Part shown: in pieces, positions 9,380 through 17,465 of the stretch | Layout: every line of letters begins with the position of its first letter | Numbering within the stretch: the stretch's first letter is position 1 | NCBI GenBank assembly: GCA_017621515.1 | Contig: JAGASY010000108.1 | Location: 1-39,938 of the forward strand | Length of the DNA stretch: 39,938 nucleotides | Direction: 5' to 3' | Source: Bacteroidaceae bacterium | GTDB taxonomy: Bacteria > Bacteroidota > Bacteroidia > Bacteroidales > Bacteroidaceae | Notes under the pieces: model-generated | Seen by the model: the letters and a program-made list of their open reading frames with translations, nothing else | Databases searched by the model: none | Told to the model about the DNA's origin: nothing | Translations under genes and position numbers: made by a program

Positions 9380-10009
9380 ATGCTTGATTCTTATCTTGAT
9401 ATGTCACATCTTCAAGTGACTCCCGAAGGAGTGGAGCGTCATCCTCTCATTCCTTTCCTTCCTGAAAACGCAAAAGTGATATTTCTTGGCAGCTTTCCTC
9501 CTCAAAGGAAACGCTGGTGCATGGATTTCTATTATCCTAATTTCATTAACGATCATTGGAGAATAGAAGGACAAATCTTTTTTGGCGACAAGGATTATTT
9601 TGTGGATACGGAGCATAAATGTTTTAAGCTTGAACTGATAATTCCTTTTTTGGAAGAGAAAGGTATTGCGTTGTATGATTCAGCTACGTCTGTCCGTCGT
9701 TTGATGGATAATGCTTCTGATAAATTTCTGGAAGTGGTGGAACCAACTGATTTACGCATACTTATGCAGCATATTCCCCACTGCAAAGCTATTGTCACAA
9801 CAGGACAGAAATCTACAGAGACAGTCTGTAGCTTGTTGGGAATACAGGTCGTCCCTAAAGTTGGCATGTCGGTTCTGATTCCGGATATGTTTACATCCGA
9901 AGGCGAACAGTTGTGCCTCTATCGCCTTCCTTCTTCATCAAGAGCTTATCCTTTGTCTTTTGACAAGAAGGTGGAAGCATATAAGAAAATGTTTTATCGC
10001 TTCTTATAG
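9380..10009 (+). CDS. Uracil-DNA glycosylase superfamily protein
   Basis: The strand-loop IFLGSFPPQRKRW is the water-activating loop region of the UDG fold, followed by FYYPNFINDHWR, which resembles the family's F-x-P-N-N-x-F-W segment. The C-terminal RLPSSSRAYPLSFDKKVE sits where the DNA-intercalation loop (LPSPS-type) is found. This grouping resembles mismatch or single-strand-selective glycosylases more than the Ung family. It may excise damaged bases, but the substrate cannot be told from sequence. The frame opens with a TTG at 9332; I choose ATG 9380 because AAAGGACCT directly precedes it and the first 16 codons show no family features. Confidence 0.72.
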   Translation: MLDSYLDMSHLQVTPEGVERHPLIPFLPENAKVIFLGSFPPQRKRWCMDFYYPNFINDHWRIEGQIFFGDKDYFVDTEHKCFKLELIIPFLEEKGIALYDSATSVRRLMDNASDKFLEVVEPTDLRILMQHIPHCKAIVTTGQKSTETVCSLLGIQVVPKVGMSVLIPDMFTSEGEQLCLYRLPSSSRAYPLSFDKKVEAYKKMFYRFL

Positions 10010-10074
10010 TTATGTGATAGTTTCGGCAGACTTTTGCTATGATGTTTCTGCTTTCAAAAGATGCCTACTTTTAA

Positions 10075-10114
10075 GTGGGTGTTTTCAACAGACTCCTTCG
10101 TTGAGAACACCCAC
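10075..10114. terminator. Strong hairpin after the UDG-fold gene
   Basis: Bases 10075-10089 and 10100-10114 form a stem of about 15 pairs with a 10-base loop, 66 bases after the stop codon. There is no T-run on either side, so it may be a weak or factor-assisted terminator or a transcript-stabilising hairpin. Confidence 0.45.
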
Positions 10115-10600
10115 AAATACATTTACTTAAAGCAATGAGGAATTAGTTGAGGATATACACCACCTCAAAGGAGTCAGTCGAGATTATCCATATAAAAAAT
10201 TGCTGTTCCTTGCGATTATAACACGTTATTCTAAGCAACTTCTGAGAGTATCTGCAAATTTCGTAATTTTGACACTTTGATTTTTGCCAAAGTCGGAAAA
10301 TTAACATTTGAAACACTTATTTACATTGTGGAAAAATTGCCCGTTTTTATAATACGTTGTAAATCAGTGATATATCTTTTTGAAAAAGGCATCAATTTTA
10401 CCTTTAAAACTGATACCTTCGATTAAAATAGTAAATAGTTGATTTACTGTATGTTATCTTTTTAGATGCTTGATACATGTCAATTTCTATTTTTCTTACC
10501 TGTTTTTGTACGGATTTTTAGGCAAATAGGGAAATTCACATCCATTAACACAAAATCTTGTGTTCAGCGTTTTTTATCCCAATCCCAAGAGTTTTTTCAG
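10115..10600. other. Non-coding stretch
   Basis: AT-rich with frequent stops in all frames. I looked for broken genes on both strands and found no continuous coding signal, and no RNA gene is evident. Position 10565 onward carries CAGCGAC/GTGCGCTG words related to the palindromic repeat that follows. Confidence 0.5.
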
Positions 10601-10721
10601 CGACAGTGCGCTGAAATTTTCTCCAAACTACTAAGTTTTTAAAATTGCAGCGCACAGCAAATAAAATTACAGTGCGCCGTGAAGAAAAAAACAGTGTGCT
10701 GAAAATTTGAAAACTTAGTAC
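10601..10721. repeat. Palindromic intergenic repeat, copy 2
   Basis: The ends carry inverted arms: about 10628-10657 against 10692-10721, with roughly 24 of 29 positions pairing and both arms starting with TACTAAGTTTT. Read on the minus strand, 10720 down to 10657 matches bases 1-64 of this window. Together with copy 1 this brackets about 10.6 kb of plus-strand genes in inverted orientation. Confidence 0.75.
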
Positions 10722-11120
10722 TTTTTTCCAGACGCTCTTCGCCGGAAATAAATAAATGTAAAAGAGCCGTTCCAAAACGAAACACTATTTCACATTTGAG
10801 AGTGGCTTTCAGAAATTTCAAAAATAAGCGTATTTTTCAACGAAACCTCCTCTCGCTCGAAAAAAGCCCGAAAAATCGCGTTTTTTTCGATTTAGAATGT
10901 TAAAATTTCGAAGTGATAAAAAGATTGTAAAACAGATTATATTGTTTCTTTTTGATGTTGTTTTGCCTGTTTTACTGACGGCTTATTATTGCAGAAAAGG
11001 CAAATAAGCACAAAAATGGTACTATCTAATTGTATTGTTTATTCATTATGTTTAATTTGATGTAAGAATGTTATTTTTGCAGAAAAAATTCGTATGAGTT
11101 GTCTTGTGAGAATACCTATA
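10722..11120. other. Non-coding stretch
   Basis: AT-rich DNA with T-rich patches such as 10886-10892 and no convincing frame on either strand. It separates the repeat from the end of the efflux operon. Confidence 0.5.
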
Positions 11121-11399
11121 TTACTTGAGTTCGGGATAAATATAAAATAGTTCTGATGAGTTTTGTCCAGTTTCATTATCTACTTTTACAGTCACACCGC
11201 AAACTTTAATACCATATACGGCATAAGTTTCGCTTTGGGGGGGCTGCAAAGTCTGATAGACTTCATTGGTAGATATGATTTTCTTGTTGTCTCAGGGAGA
11301 GCCGAATGTTTTGATTACAGCAATGGAGGAAATTTCTTTGATATCGTTGCAGAATCTTTTGTAGTCACTATTTTCAAGTTTGTTGAATGTTATACTCAT
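11121..11399 (-). pseudogene. Small third gene of the efflux operon, interrupted by UGA
   Basis: Read on the minus strand from ATG at 11399, four bases after the RND pump stop, a frame runs for 92 codons to TAA at 11121, with one in-frame TGA at codon 36 (11292-11294). Both halves look like normal protein: an N-terminal helix-rich part with an ISSIAVIKTF stretch, and a C-terminal beta-rich part ending in YIYPELK. The TGA is one base from CGA, GGA or TGG. The product would be a small cytoplasmic protein; I do not know the family. Its position suggests it was once co-transcribed with the pump. A true short product of 35 residues is the alternative. Confidence 0.6.
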
Positions 11400-11403
11400 A
11401 AAT

Positions 11404-14400
11404 CTAATTAATTTTATTTTCCACCTCTCTCGTTATGGTAGGGGCTGACTGTGTGATTTTTATTGGTTTAATATGTTCTTCTATGGATTGGAAGAATATC
11501 CATAGGGCAGGAACGATGAACAGCAGCACCAATGTTCCGACCAACATACCGCCTATAGCACCGGTGCCGAGTGTGGAATTTCCGTTAGCACCTACACCCG
11601 ATGCAAACATCAATGGAAGCATACCGAATATCATTGTCAATGCCGTCATCAGAATTGGACGTAGTCGGTTCTTTGCTGCTCCTACGGCAGCTTGTTTCAA
11701 AGACATTCCGTTGCGTCGGCATTCGCCTGCATAGTCTGTAATGAGGATAGTGGTCTTTGCCAGCAGACCAATAAGCATGATAAGTCCTGTCTGTAGGTAG
11801 ATATTGTTTTCCAGTCCGAACAGTTTAGCGAATAAGAAACTTCCCATTAAGCCGCAAGGTACAGAGAGGATGACTGTAAAAGGGAGTATCAGGCTTTCAT
11901 ACATGCCGCTTAGGATGAGATAAACAAGAACGATGCAGACAACAAAAATGATGATGACATTGTTACCTGTGGTCGCTTGTTCTCGTGAGATGCCTCCAAG
12001 TTCGTAGCTGTAATTTAGGGGAAGCACTTCATTTGCTGTCTGTTTTATGGCATTGAGTGCGTCGCCCGAACTGTAACCAGAAGCTGCGTTGCCGCTAATT
12101 GCTATGGAGTTATAGAGGTTAAAGCGGGATAGGAACTGAGGACCGTAAGTTTTGGTCAGTTTTACAAAATGCGACAGTGGTGCCATCTCGCCACCCACAC
12201 GCACGTAGAAATGGTTGAGCGACTCTTGTGTAACATGCTTTGTCGGGTCTGCCTGAATCATCACACGGTATAGTTTGGAGAAACGGTTGAAGTTCGAAAC
12301 ATAATTGCCGCTGTAATACCCTGAAAGTGCGTCTAAGACTTCCGCTGTAGTGATTCCAGCACGTTCACATTTGGCGGCATCAATATCCACCCAGTATTGT
12401 GGGTAGTTGTTTGTAAATGACGAGTATGCTGCTTCTATTTCTGGTCGCTTGTTCAGAGCTTCTACAAATAAGTCACATATATTCTTGAACTCGGACAAAT
12501 CACCGCCGATTTTATCCTGTAAGTAGAGTTCGAAGCCTCCGCCCATGTCGTACCCCGGAATCATCGGAGGTGTCATCACGAACATGTTGGCATCCGGCAC
12601 GTCGGCAGCGATATCGTAAAGCTTTTCCGATAGCTCCGTTGCCGATTGTCCCTCTCCTTTACGCTTGTCCCAGTCGGTCAATTTGATAATATACATACCC
12701 ATCGACGGACCGGCACCGTTGAATGAATATCCCGATACCCCGCTCGAATACTCGATTTCCGGAAATTCCGTCAACTTCTTACCGATTGTTTGCATGATGC
12801 GGTTCGTCTCTTGCAACGAACTTCCCGGTTTGGTGTCGAGACTGATCATCAAAGAGGCGACATCCTCGTCCGGGACAAGTCCCGTGGGTGTGGATTTCAT
12901 CAGGAATACCAACGCCGCCAGACCTGCCGCGAGCGTACCCCACATGGCCCACCTGCGACGGATAAAAAAGAGAACACCGTTTTTGTAATGATGTAGCAGG
13001 GCATTAAAAGCAATGTTATATGCCTTGCGAAAACGAGCTGCGAAATTATCCCTGACTTCACCGTTCTCATCTACATAAGGTTTCAGCATCAATGCACATA
13101 GAGCCGGTGACAGGGTAAGAGCATTGATGGCCGACAAACCGACTGCGACTGCCATAGTGATGCCGAATTGTGTGTAGAATGTACCCGAAGTTCCTCCCAT
13201 AAACGAGGTGGGGATAAATACAGCCATGAAAATCATTGTAGAGACGATGATGGCTGACGATATTCCGCTCATTGCGTCAGTCGTTGCTTTATAAGCCGAC
13301 TGATATCCGGCATCGAAACGGCTTTGTACAGCTTCCACAACGATGATGGCATTATCTACTACCGTACCTATGGCAAGCACAAGTGCGAAGAGTGTAAGCA
13401 GGTTGATGGAGAATCCTGCTATTGCCATGAAAGCGAATGTCGCGATAATCGAGACGAATATGGATATGGCAGGAATCAACGTTGAGCGTATGTCTTGTAA
13501 GAACAGATATACGATAAGTACAACCAGCACGATTGCCAGCAACAATGAAATGGCGACTTCCCTGATAGAGGCATAGAGGAAGCGGTTCGTATCGCTTATT
13601 GTGACAAATTCAAGTCCTTTAGGCAAGTCTTTACCCATATCATTGAGAACTGCATCTATCTCGTTGATGACAGCAGAAGCGTTAGAACCGGCCGTTTGGT
13701 AAGCCAAGGCAAGTGCGCAAGGCTTGCCGTTAATGGTTGAACGGAAATTATATGCTTCGCTGCCCAGTTCAACATCCGCAACTTCTTTCAAGCGGAGTAT
13801 ATCGCCGTTTGGCAGTGAACGGATGACAAGGTTTTCAAATTCTTCGGGAGTGGACAGTCTGCCTCTGTATTTCATCGTGTATTGGAACACATTGTTGTTA
13901 TTCTCTCCGAAGGAACCTGTTGCTGCCTCAATGTTTTGCGTGGCAAGAACTGTAGATATGTCTGACGGAATTAGTTTGTATTGTGCCATTTTATCGGGTT
14001 TCAGCCATATACGCATACTGTAATTTGCTCCGAATAGCATAAATTTACCTACTCCGCTGATACGCTTGATACGAGGCTCGACATTGATTTTCATATAATT
14101 GTCAAGGAACTTGTTGTCATAGTGACCTTCTGGGTCGTATATACCGAAAGTTTTTAGTTCGGCATTCTGCTGTTTTTCAGTTGTTACCCCCGTTTGTACT
14201 ACTTCGGAAGGTAGCAATCCTTGGGCGGTAGCCACTCGATTCTGCACATTGACAGCCGCCATGTCTGGGTTAGTTCCTTGTTTGAAATAAACAAGTAGTT
14301 CTGCATCACCGCTATTGGATGCAGTTGATGTGATATAGGTCATACCCTCCACACCATTGATAGCTTCCTCCAAAGGTATGACAACCGCTTTTTGTACGGT

Positions 14401-14568
14401 TTCTGCATTAGCACCGGGGTAGTTGGCATAAACAGCTACTGTAGGAGGTGCTATGTCCGGATATTGTTCTATAGGCAATGAGAATAGTGCCAAAATTCCC
14501 ATCAGTACCATTCCCATGGAGATTACGGCAGAGAGAATGGGGCGGTCTATAAAATATTTCAGATTCAT
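11404..14568 (-). CDS. RND multidrug efflux pump, HAE1 family (AcrB-like)
   Basis: Proton-driven inner-membrane transporter that exports drugs, bile salts or other amphiphiles through a tripartite channel. The sequence has the typical 12-helix RND layout: helix 1 from about residue 9, a periplasmic porter domain, helices 2-6 around 330-500 with GTVVDNAIIVVEA (the helix-4 proton-relay Asp), a second periplasmic domain, and helices 7-12 with GLLAKTTILITDYA carrying the relay lysine. The length of 1054 residues is full. The second relay position is Asn rather than Asp, as in many HAE1 relatives. It follows the fusion lipoprotein gene by 18 bases; no outer-membrane TolC-type gene is next to it, so it must borrow one or be served from elsewhere. 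Confidence 0.94.
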   Translation of the reverse strand: MNLKYFIDRPILSAVISMGMVLMGILALFSLPIEQYPDIAPPTVAVYANYPGANAETVQKAVVIPLEEAINGVEGMTYITSTASNSGDAELLVYFKQGTNPDMAAVNVQNRVATAQGLLPSEVVQTGVTTEKQQNAELKTFGIYDPEGHYDNKFLDNYMKINVEPRIKRISGVGKFMLFGANYSMRIWLKPDKMAQYKLIPSDISTVLATQNIEAATGSFGENNNNVFQYTMKYRGRLSTPEEFENLVIRSLPNGDILRLKEVADVELGSEAYNFRSTINGKPCALALAYQTAGSNASAVINEIDAVLNDMGKDLPKGLEFVTISDTNRFLYASIREVAISLLLAIVLVVLIVYLFLQDIRSTLIPAISIFVSIIATFAFMAIAGFSINLLTLFALVLAIGTVVDNAIIVVEAVQSRFDAGYQSAYKATTDAMSGISSAIIVSTMIFMAVFIPTSFMGGTSGTFYTQFGITMAVAVGLSAINALTLSPALCALMLKPYVDENGEVRDNFAARFRKAYNIAFNALLHHYKNGVLFFIRRRWAMWGTLAAGLAALVFLMKSTPTGLVPDEDVASLMISLDTKPGSSLQETNRIMQTIGKKLTEFPEIEYSSGVSGYSFNGAGPSMGMYIIKLTDWDKRKGEGQSATELSEKLYDIAADVPDANMFVMTPPMIPGYDMGGGFELYLQDKIGGDLSEFKNICDLFVEALNKRPEIEAAYSSFTNNYPQYWVDIDAAKCERAGITTAEVLDALSGYYSGNYVSNFNRFSKLYRVMIQADPTKHVTQESLNHFYVRVGGEMAPLSHFVKLTKTYGPQFLSRFNLYNSIAISGNAASGYSSGDALNAIKQTANEVLPLNYSYELGGISREQATTGNNVIIIFVVCIVLVYLILSGMYESLILPFTVILSVPCGLMGSFLFAKLFGLENNIYLQTGLIMLIGLLAKTTILITDYAGECRRNGMSLKQAAVGAAKNRLRPILMTALTMIFGMLPLMFASGVGANGNSTLGTGAIGGMLVGTLVLLFIVPALWIFFQSIEEHIKPIKITQSAPTITREVENKIN

Positions 14569-14586
14569 AGTTTGTTTCTTTATACC

Positions 14587-15687
14587 TTAATCGTTTTTTA
14601 TTGATATGGGTGTACCATCTTTCAACATGGCTACCCCTTCACTGACCAAAATATCGCCTTTTTGCAAACCGTTACGGACAATATATGTTTTACCGTTATT
14701 AAGTTTATCTACACTGATTTCCGTGGACTTTGCTATGCCGTCGATGACCTTATATACATATATTTTGTCTTGAATTTCGTAGGTTGTTCTTTGAGGAATG
14801 ACTATTACATCCTGCTCTTTGTGAGGTAGAACCACATTTCCTACTCCACCGCTGAACAATAAATGTTTTTCGTTTGGGAACACGCAGCGGACAGATACCG
14901 TACCTGTCTGGGGGTTAATGACTCCGCTGATAGTTTCAATCTTGCCCTTGCTTTCATAAAAAGATCCATCGCTGAGTTGCAACTCTATTTCGGGCATTTT
15001 GTGGATTGTTTCATTGGGTGAACCATATTGGCGGATAAGGTTGCGGATTTGGTTCTCGCTCATGGAAAAATAGACATATATTTGTTTCGTGTCCGACACC
15101 GTTGTCAATGGTTGGGAAATGGACGGACTGACCAACGCTCCTGCCCGGAAAGGGAGAGTTCCAACTACACCATCCACGGGAGAATGAACTTCGGTATATG
15201 ACAGATTATTTTTCGCATTGGTTTCCTGTGCTTGGGCTTGTTCCAGATTTGCTTTGGCAATGGTCAGAGCATTCTTTGCCTTTGAGAGGTCGTATTTGGA
15301 GATTACCTTCTTATCGAATAGAACCTTCTTGCTGTCATATTCGAGTTGTGCTGTTTCAACTTGTGCTTCGGCAACGCGGACATTGGCTGTTGCAGTTCTT
15401 AATGCTGCTTGATAAGGTATTTGTTCAATGATGAAAAGTGATTGACCTTTCTTTACTTTTTCCCCCTCTTTTACTTTCAATTTTGAAATTGTTCCTGACA
15501 CCTGTGGATAAATTTCTACATCTTGACAGCCTTCTATGGTGGCAGAATAGGATTCAACAATGTCAACCGATGCGGTTACAACTGTAAATACAGGATAAGT
15601 CCGCTCTTCGTCCGAAGTGGGACATTCGTTTCCGCATGCTGTCAGAAGTACTAAACAAGCTGATGAAATAACTGTACTGAATTGCAT
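14587..15687 (-). CDS. Membrane fusion lipoprotein of RND pump (AcrA-like)
   Basis: Periplasmic adaptor linking the RND pump to an outer-membrane channel. An N-terminal lipobox (LLTAC, Cys at about residue 18) anchors it. Then come the lipoyl half-motif VSGTISKLKVKEGEKVKKGQ, an alpha-hairpin rich in Ala, Glu and Gln (about residues 85-150), the second lipoyl half VDGVVGTLPFRAGALV, and the beta-barrel and membrane-proximal domains. 366 residues is usual. First gene of the efflux operon, divergent from the AraC gene, with a -7 box at 15724-15731. Confidence 0.93.
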   Translation of the reverse strand: MQFSTVISSACLVLLTACGNECPTSDEERTYPVFTVVTASVDIVESYSATIEGCQDVEIYPQVSGTISKLKVKEGEKVKKGQSLFIIEQIPYQAALRTATANVRVAEAQVETAQLEYDSKKVLFDKKVISKYDLSKAKNALTIAKANLEQAQAQETNAKNNLSYTEVHSPVDGVVGTLPFRAGALVSPSISQPLTTVSDTKQIYVYFSMSENQIRNLIRQYGSPNETIHKMPEIELQLSDGSFYESKGKIETISGVINPQTGTVSVRCVFPNEKHLLFSGGVGNVVLPHKEQDVIVIPQRTTYEIQDKIYVYKVIDGIAKSTEISVDKLNNGKTYIVRNGLQKGDILVSEGVAMLKDGTPISIKND

Positions 15688-15723
15688 AAATTAAATCTTA
15701 ATTTGTAATCAAAAAAGCGTTTG

Positions 15724-15731
15724 CAAAATTA
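15724..15731 (-). promoter_or_regulatory. -7 box of efflux operon promoter
   Basis: On the minus strand these bases read TAATTTTG, a perfect Bacteroidales -7 element, 36 bases before the fusion protein start. No clear TTTG is found 19-21 bases upstream, which would fit an activator-dependent promoter. Confidence 0.5.
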
Positions 15732-15820
15732 GTGTATATGGCGATGTTATTATACGTCTTTATTCTGACAAGTCGGGTACTTTTTCGGATAGAAGAAGGA
15801 CTGCTTTGATAGAAATGTGC

Positions 15821-15828
15821 TAATTTTG
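15821..15828 (+). promoter_or_regulatory. -7 box of the AraC regulator gene
   Basis: TAATTTTG, identical to the divergent efflux box, ends only 8 bases before the ATG at 15837. The transcript would have almost no leader, so translation may be leaderless or begin slightly downstream. The two identical boxes face away from each other about 90 bases apart. Confidence 0.45.
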
Positions 15829-15836
15829 CAGAAGAT

Positions 15837-16685
15837 ATGGATAGAGTTAAATATAAATTATGGGAAATACTTCGGTATGGTATATCGGGAGAAACCAATC
15901 TAAAAGAAGGAATAAGTAAGATTGTCGATATTAATGGTTGCACGTTGCTCCGATGTACCAAAGGGTATGGTGTGGTTAGCATTGACTTTCGGAAAGTGAA
16001 GGTTTCTGCCGGCTGTCTGGTTGTCCTTACTGGTGATTTGCCATTTATTCCCATTAGAATATCGAGAGAATTTCATGTGTATTATATTTCCGTTCCCAAA
16101 GAACTTGCCGATGAGATGTTCTATAAGGTTGCATCTTCTTTCTGGGATTTGCTCTACCAGTATCCTGTACTTCCCACGACACCCGAGCAGAACCGTCTGT
16201 TGAAGCATTGGTTTATACAAACCGACTGGGTTATTAACCATTTTACTATAGAACAAGCGAAAGATGTCTTGAGAAATAATTTTTATAATCTGTTTGTCAC
16301 CATAGACAACGAAATGAGAAGCATGGGCATTGGAGAAGTCAGTAATTTCTCGAAGAACAGAAGCTGGAAACTGTACAATGATTTCTATACCCTACTGGGC
16401 AGGTATCATACGAAATATCATGACGTAAGATTCTATGCCGACAAATTGAATATAACACCGGATTACCTGTATAAATTGTTCTACCGAATTGAAAATATTT
16501 CTCCCAAAGAAATGATAGACCGGTTTGTGATAGTTTCCATAAAAATTCTTCTCCAGAATACTGACTTGTCCGTCAAGAATATTGCGGCGGAGTTACATTT
16601 CGATGACCCTCCCTACATGTGCCGCTTTTTCCGAAGAATGACTGGGATGTCTCCGTTGGAATATAGAGATAATGTGAAGAAATAA
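15837..16685 (+). CDS. AraC-family transcription regulator
   Basis: The C-terminal 100 residues carry both AraC helix-turn-helix motifs: VRFYADKLNITPDYLYKLF (first) and VKNIAAELHFDDPPYMCRF (second), ending in the usual FRRMTGMSPLEYR signature. The N-terminal 170 residues form a cupin-like or other sensing domain of the type that binds a small effector; the ligand is unknown. It is transcribed away from the RND operon across 149 bases, the standard arrangement for a local regulator, so it probably controls the pump in response to a substrate. The 282-residue length is normal. Confidence 0.88.
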   Translation: MDRVKYKLWEILRYGISGETNLKEGISKIVDINGCTLLRCTKGYGVVSIDFRKVKVSAGCLVVLTGDLPFIPIRISREFHVYYISVPKELADEMFYKVASSFWDLLYQYPVLPTTPEQNRLLKHWFIQTDWVINHFTIEQAKDVLRNNFYNLFVTIDNEMRSMGIGEVSNFSKNRSWKLYNDFYTLLGRYHTKYHDVRFYADKLNITPDYLYKLFYRIENISPKEMIDRFVIVSIKILLQNTDLSVKNIAAELHFDDPPYMCRFFRRMTGMSPLEYRDNVKK

Positions 16686-16734
16686 ATTAGTTTGTTTGGG
16701 TTATGAAGATGTTTGTATAAAATGCAGAAATAAT

Positions 16735-17097
16735 ATTTTTTTGTTTCCATCCACCTCTCTGTCTGTATCAATGTGATGTCTTGACGCTTCTGGAATCTAT
16801 AATTACGAGGCTGGAATTTTCCTGCCTGCCGACCGATTTCCTTGCCATGCAGTGGAGAACATTGAGGATCTTTTCCAACACTCCTTCGAGTTTCCACTTG
16901 CGGAAATAGTAGTAAACTGTTTGCCGAGGGGCAAAGTCGGAAGGCAGTATGCGCCATTGACAGCCGCTCTTGCTGATATAGAATATGGCATTCAGAATTT
17001 CTCTGAGACACTTTTTTCTGGTTCTTTCTTGTGGTTCTACAATATTTTTGATAACTTGCTACTGTTTTTCAGTTAGGTTAGTTGAATAATTGCTCAT
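16735..17097 (-). pseudogene. Decayed IS5-family transposase, N-terminal part
   Basis: From ATG 17097 on the minus strand, the frame reads into SKSGCQWRILPSDFAPRQ, then VYYYFRKWKLEGVLEKIL and SSLVIIDSRSVKTSH, all hallmarks of the DUF4096-type N-terminus and first catalytic Asp (IIDS) of IS5-group transposases. TAG interrupts codon 13 and TGA ends the frame at 16768; a shift of frame just before that stop recovers VDGNKK, the next family motif, after which the sequence diverges. The remaining catalytic half is missing, so it cannot be active. The fragment records an old insertion beside the AraC gene. Confidence 0.85.
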
Positions 17098-17408
17098 AAC
17101 TATTTGTTTTGCAACCATAAAGTTACGAAATTATATCAATTAACCAATTGATTAACAGATAAATATGGGCGATTTAATCATCCTAAAACTGCTTCTGAAA
17201 ATCCTGATTCTTATCCCGAACTCAGGTAAATAGAACATATAATGGAGATGTTTTTTAATTCAAGTATGATCCATTCAAGGAAAAGATGAAAGAACCTTGG
17301 ATTGGTGATATCCTGAAAGAGATTTTTTTAGATAATTATGAGAGTCTTTTGTTTTATATCGTTTTTGATTGATATAACAAGAGCATGAAGCAATAAGCTT
17401 CTCATAAA
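17098..17408. other. Gene-poor stretch with small coding remnants
   Basis: An open stretch around 17262-17370 (plus strand) encodes a short peptide containing EPWIGDILKEIF, closed on both sides by stops, and looks like a piece of a lost gene. Bases 17211-17229 (TTATCCCGAACTCAGGTAA) match the tail of the small broken efflux-operon gene (minus strand near 11121) at 18 of 19 positions, which may be a shared mobile-element edge or chance. Confidence 0.4.
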
Positions 17409-17409
17409 A

Positions 17410-17450
17410 ATATAATAGTGGATGAACCGTTATGGCATCCACTATTATAT
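17410..17450 (-). terminator. Terminator of the envelope/mutL group
   Basis: Bases 17410-17424 and 17436-17450 form a perfect 15-pair stem with an 11-base loop. On the minus strand a T5 run follows (17405-17409), giving an intrinsic terminator 16 bases past the mutL stop. Confidence 0.8.
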
Positions 17451-17465
17451 TTCTTTTGCTGCAAT

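Noticed and set aside
11163..11411. 82-codon plus-strand frame near the efflux operon
   Set aside because: It is the opposite strand of the broken small gene at 11121-11399, whose product looks far more protein-like.
13340..13400. Loss of a proton-relay Asp in the RND pump (VVDN in place of VVDD)
   Set aside because: VDN is common in HAE1 relatives, so it is not evidence of a dead pump.
16613..17011. 132-codon minus-strand frame
   Set aside because: Out-of-frame reading of the IS5-type transposase remnant; the transposase motifs lie in another frame.
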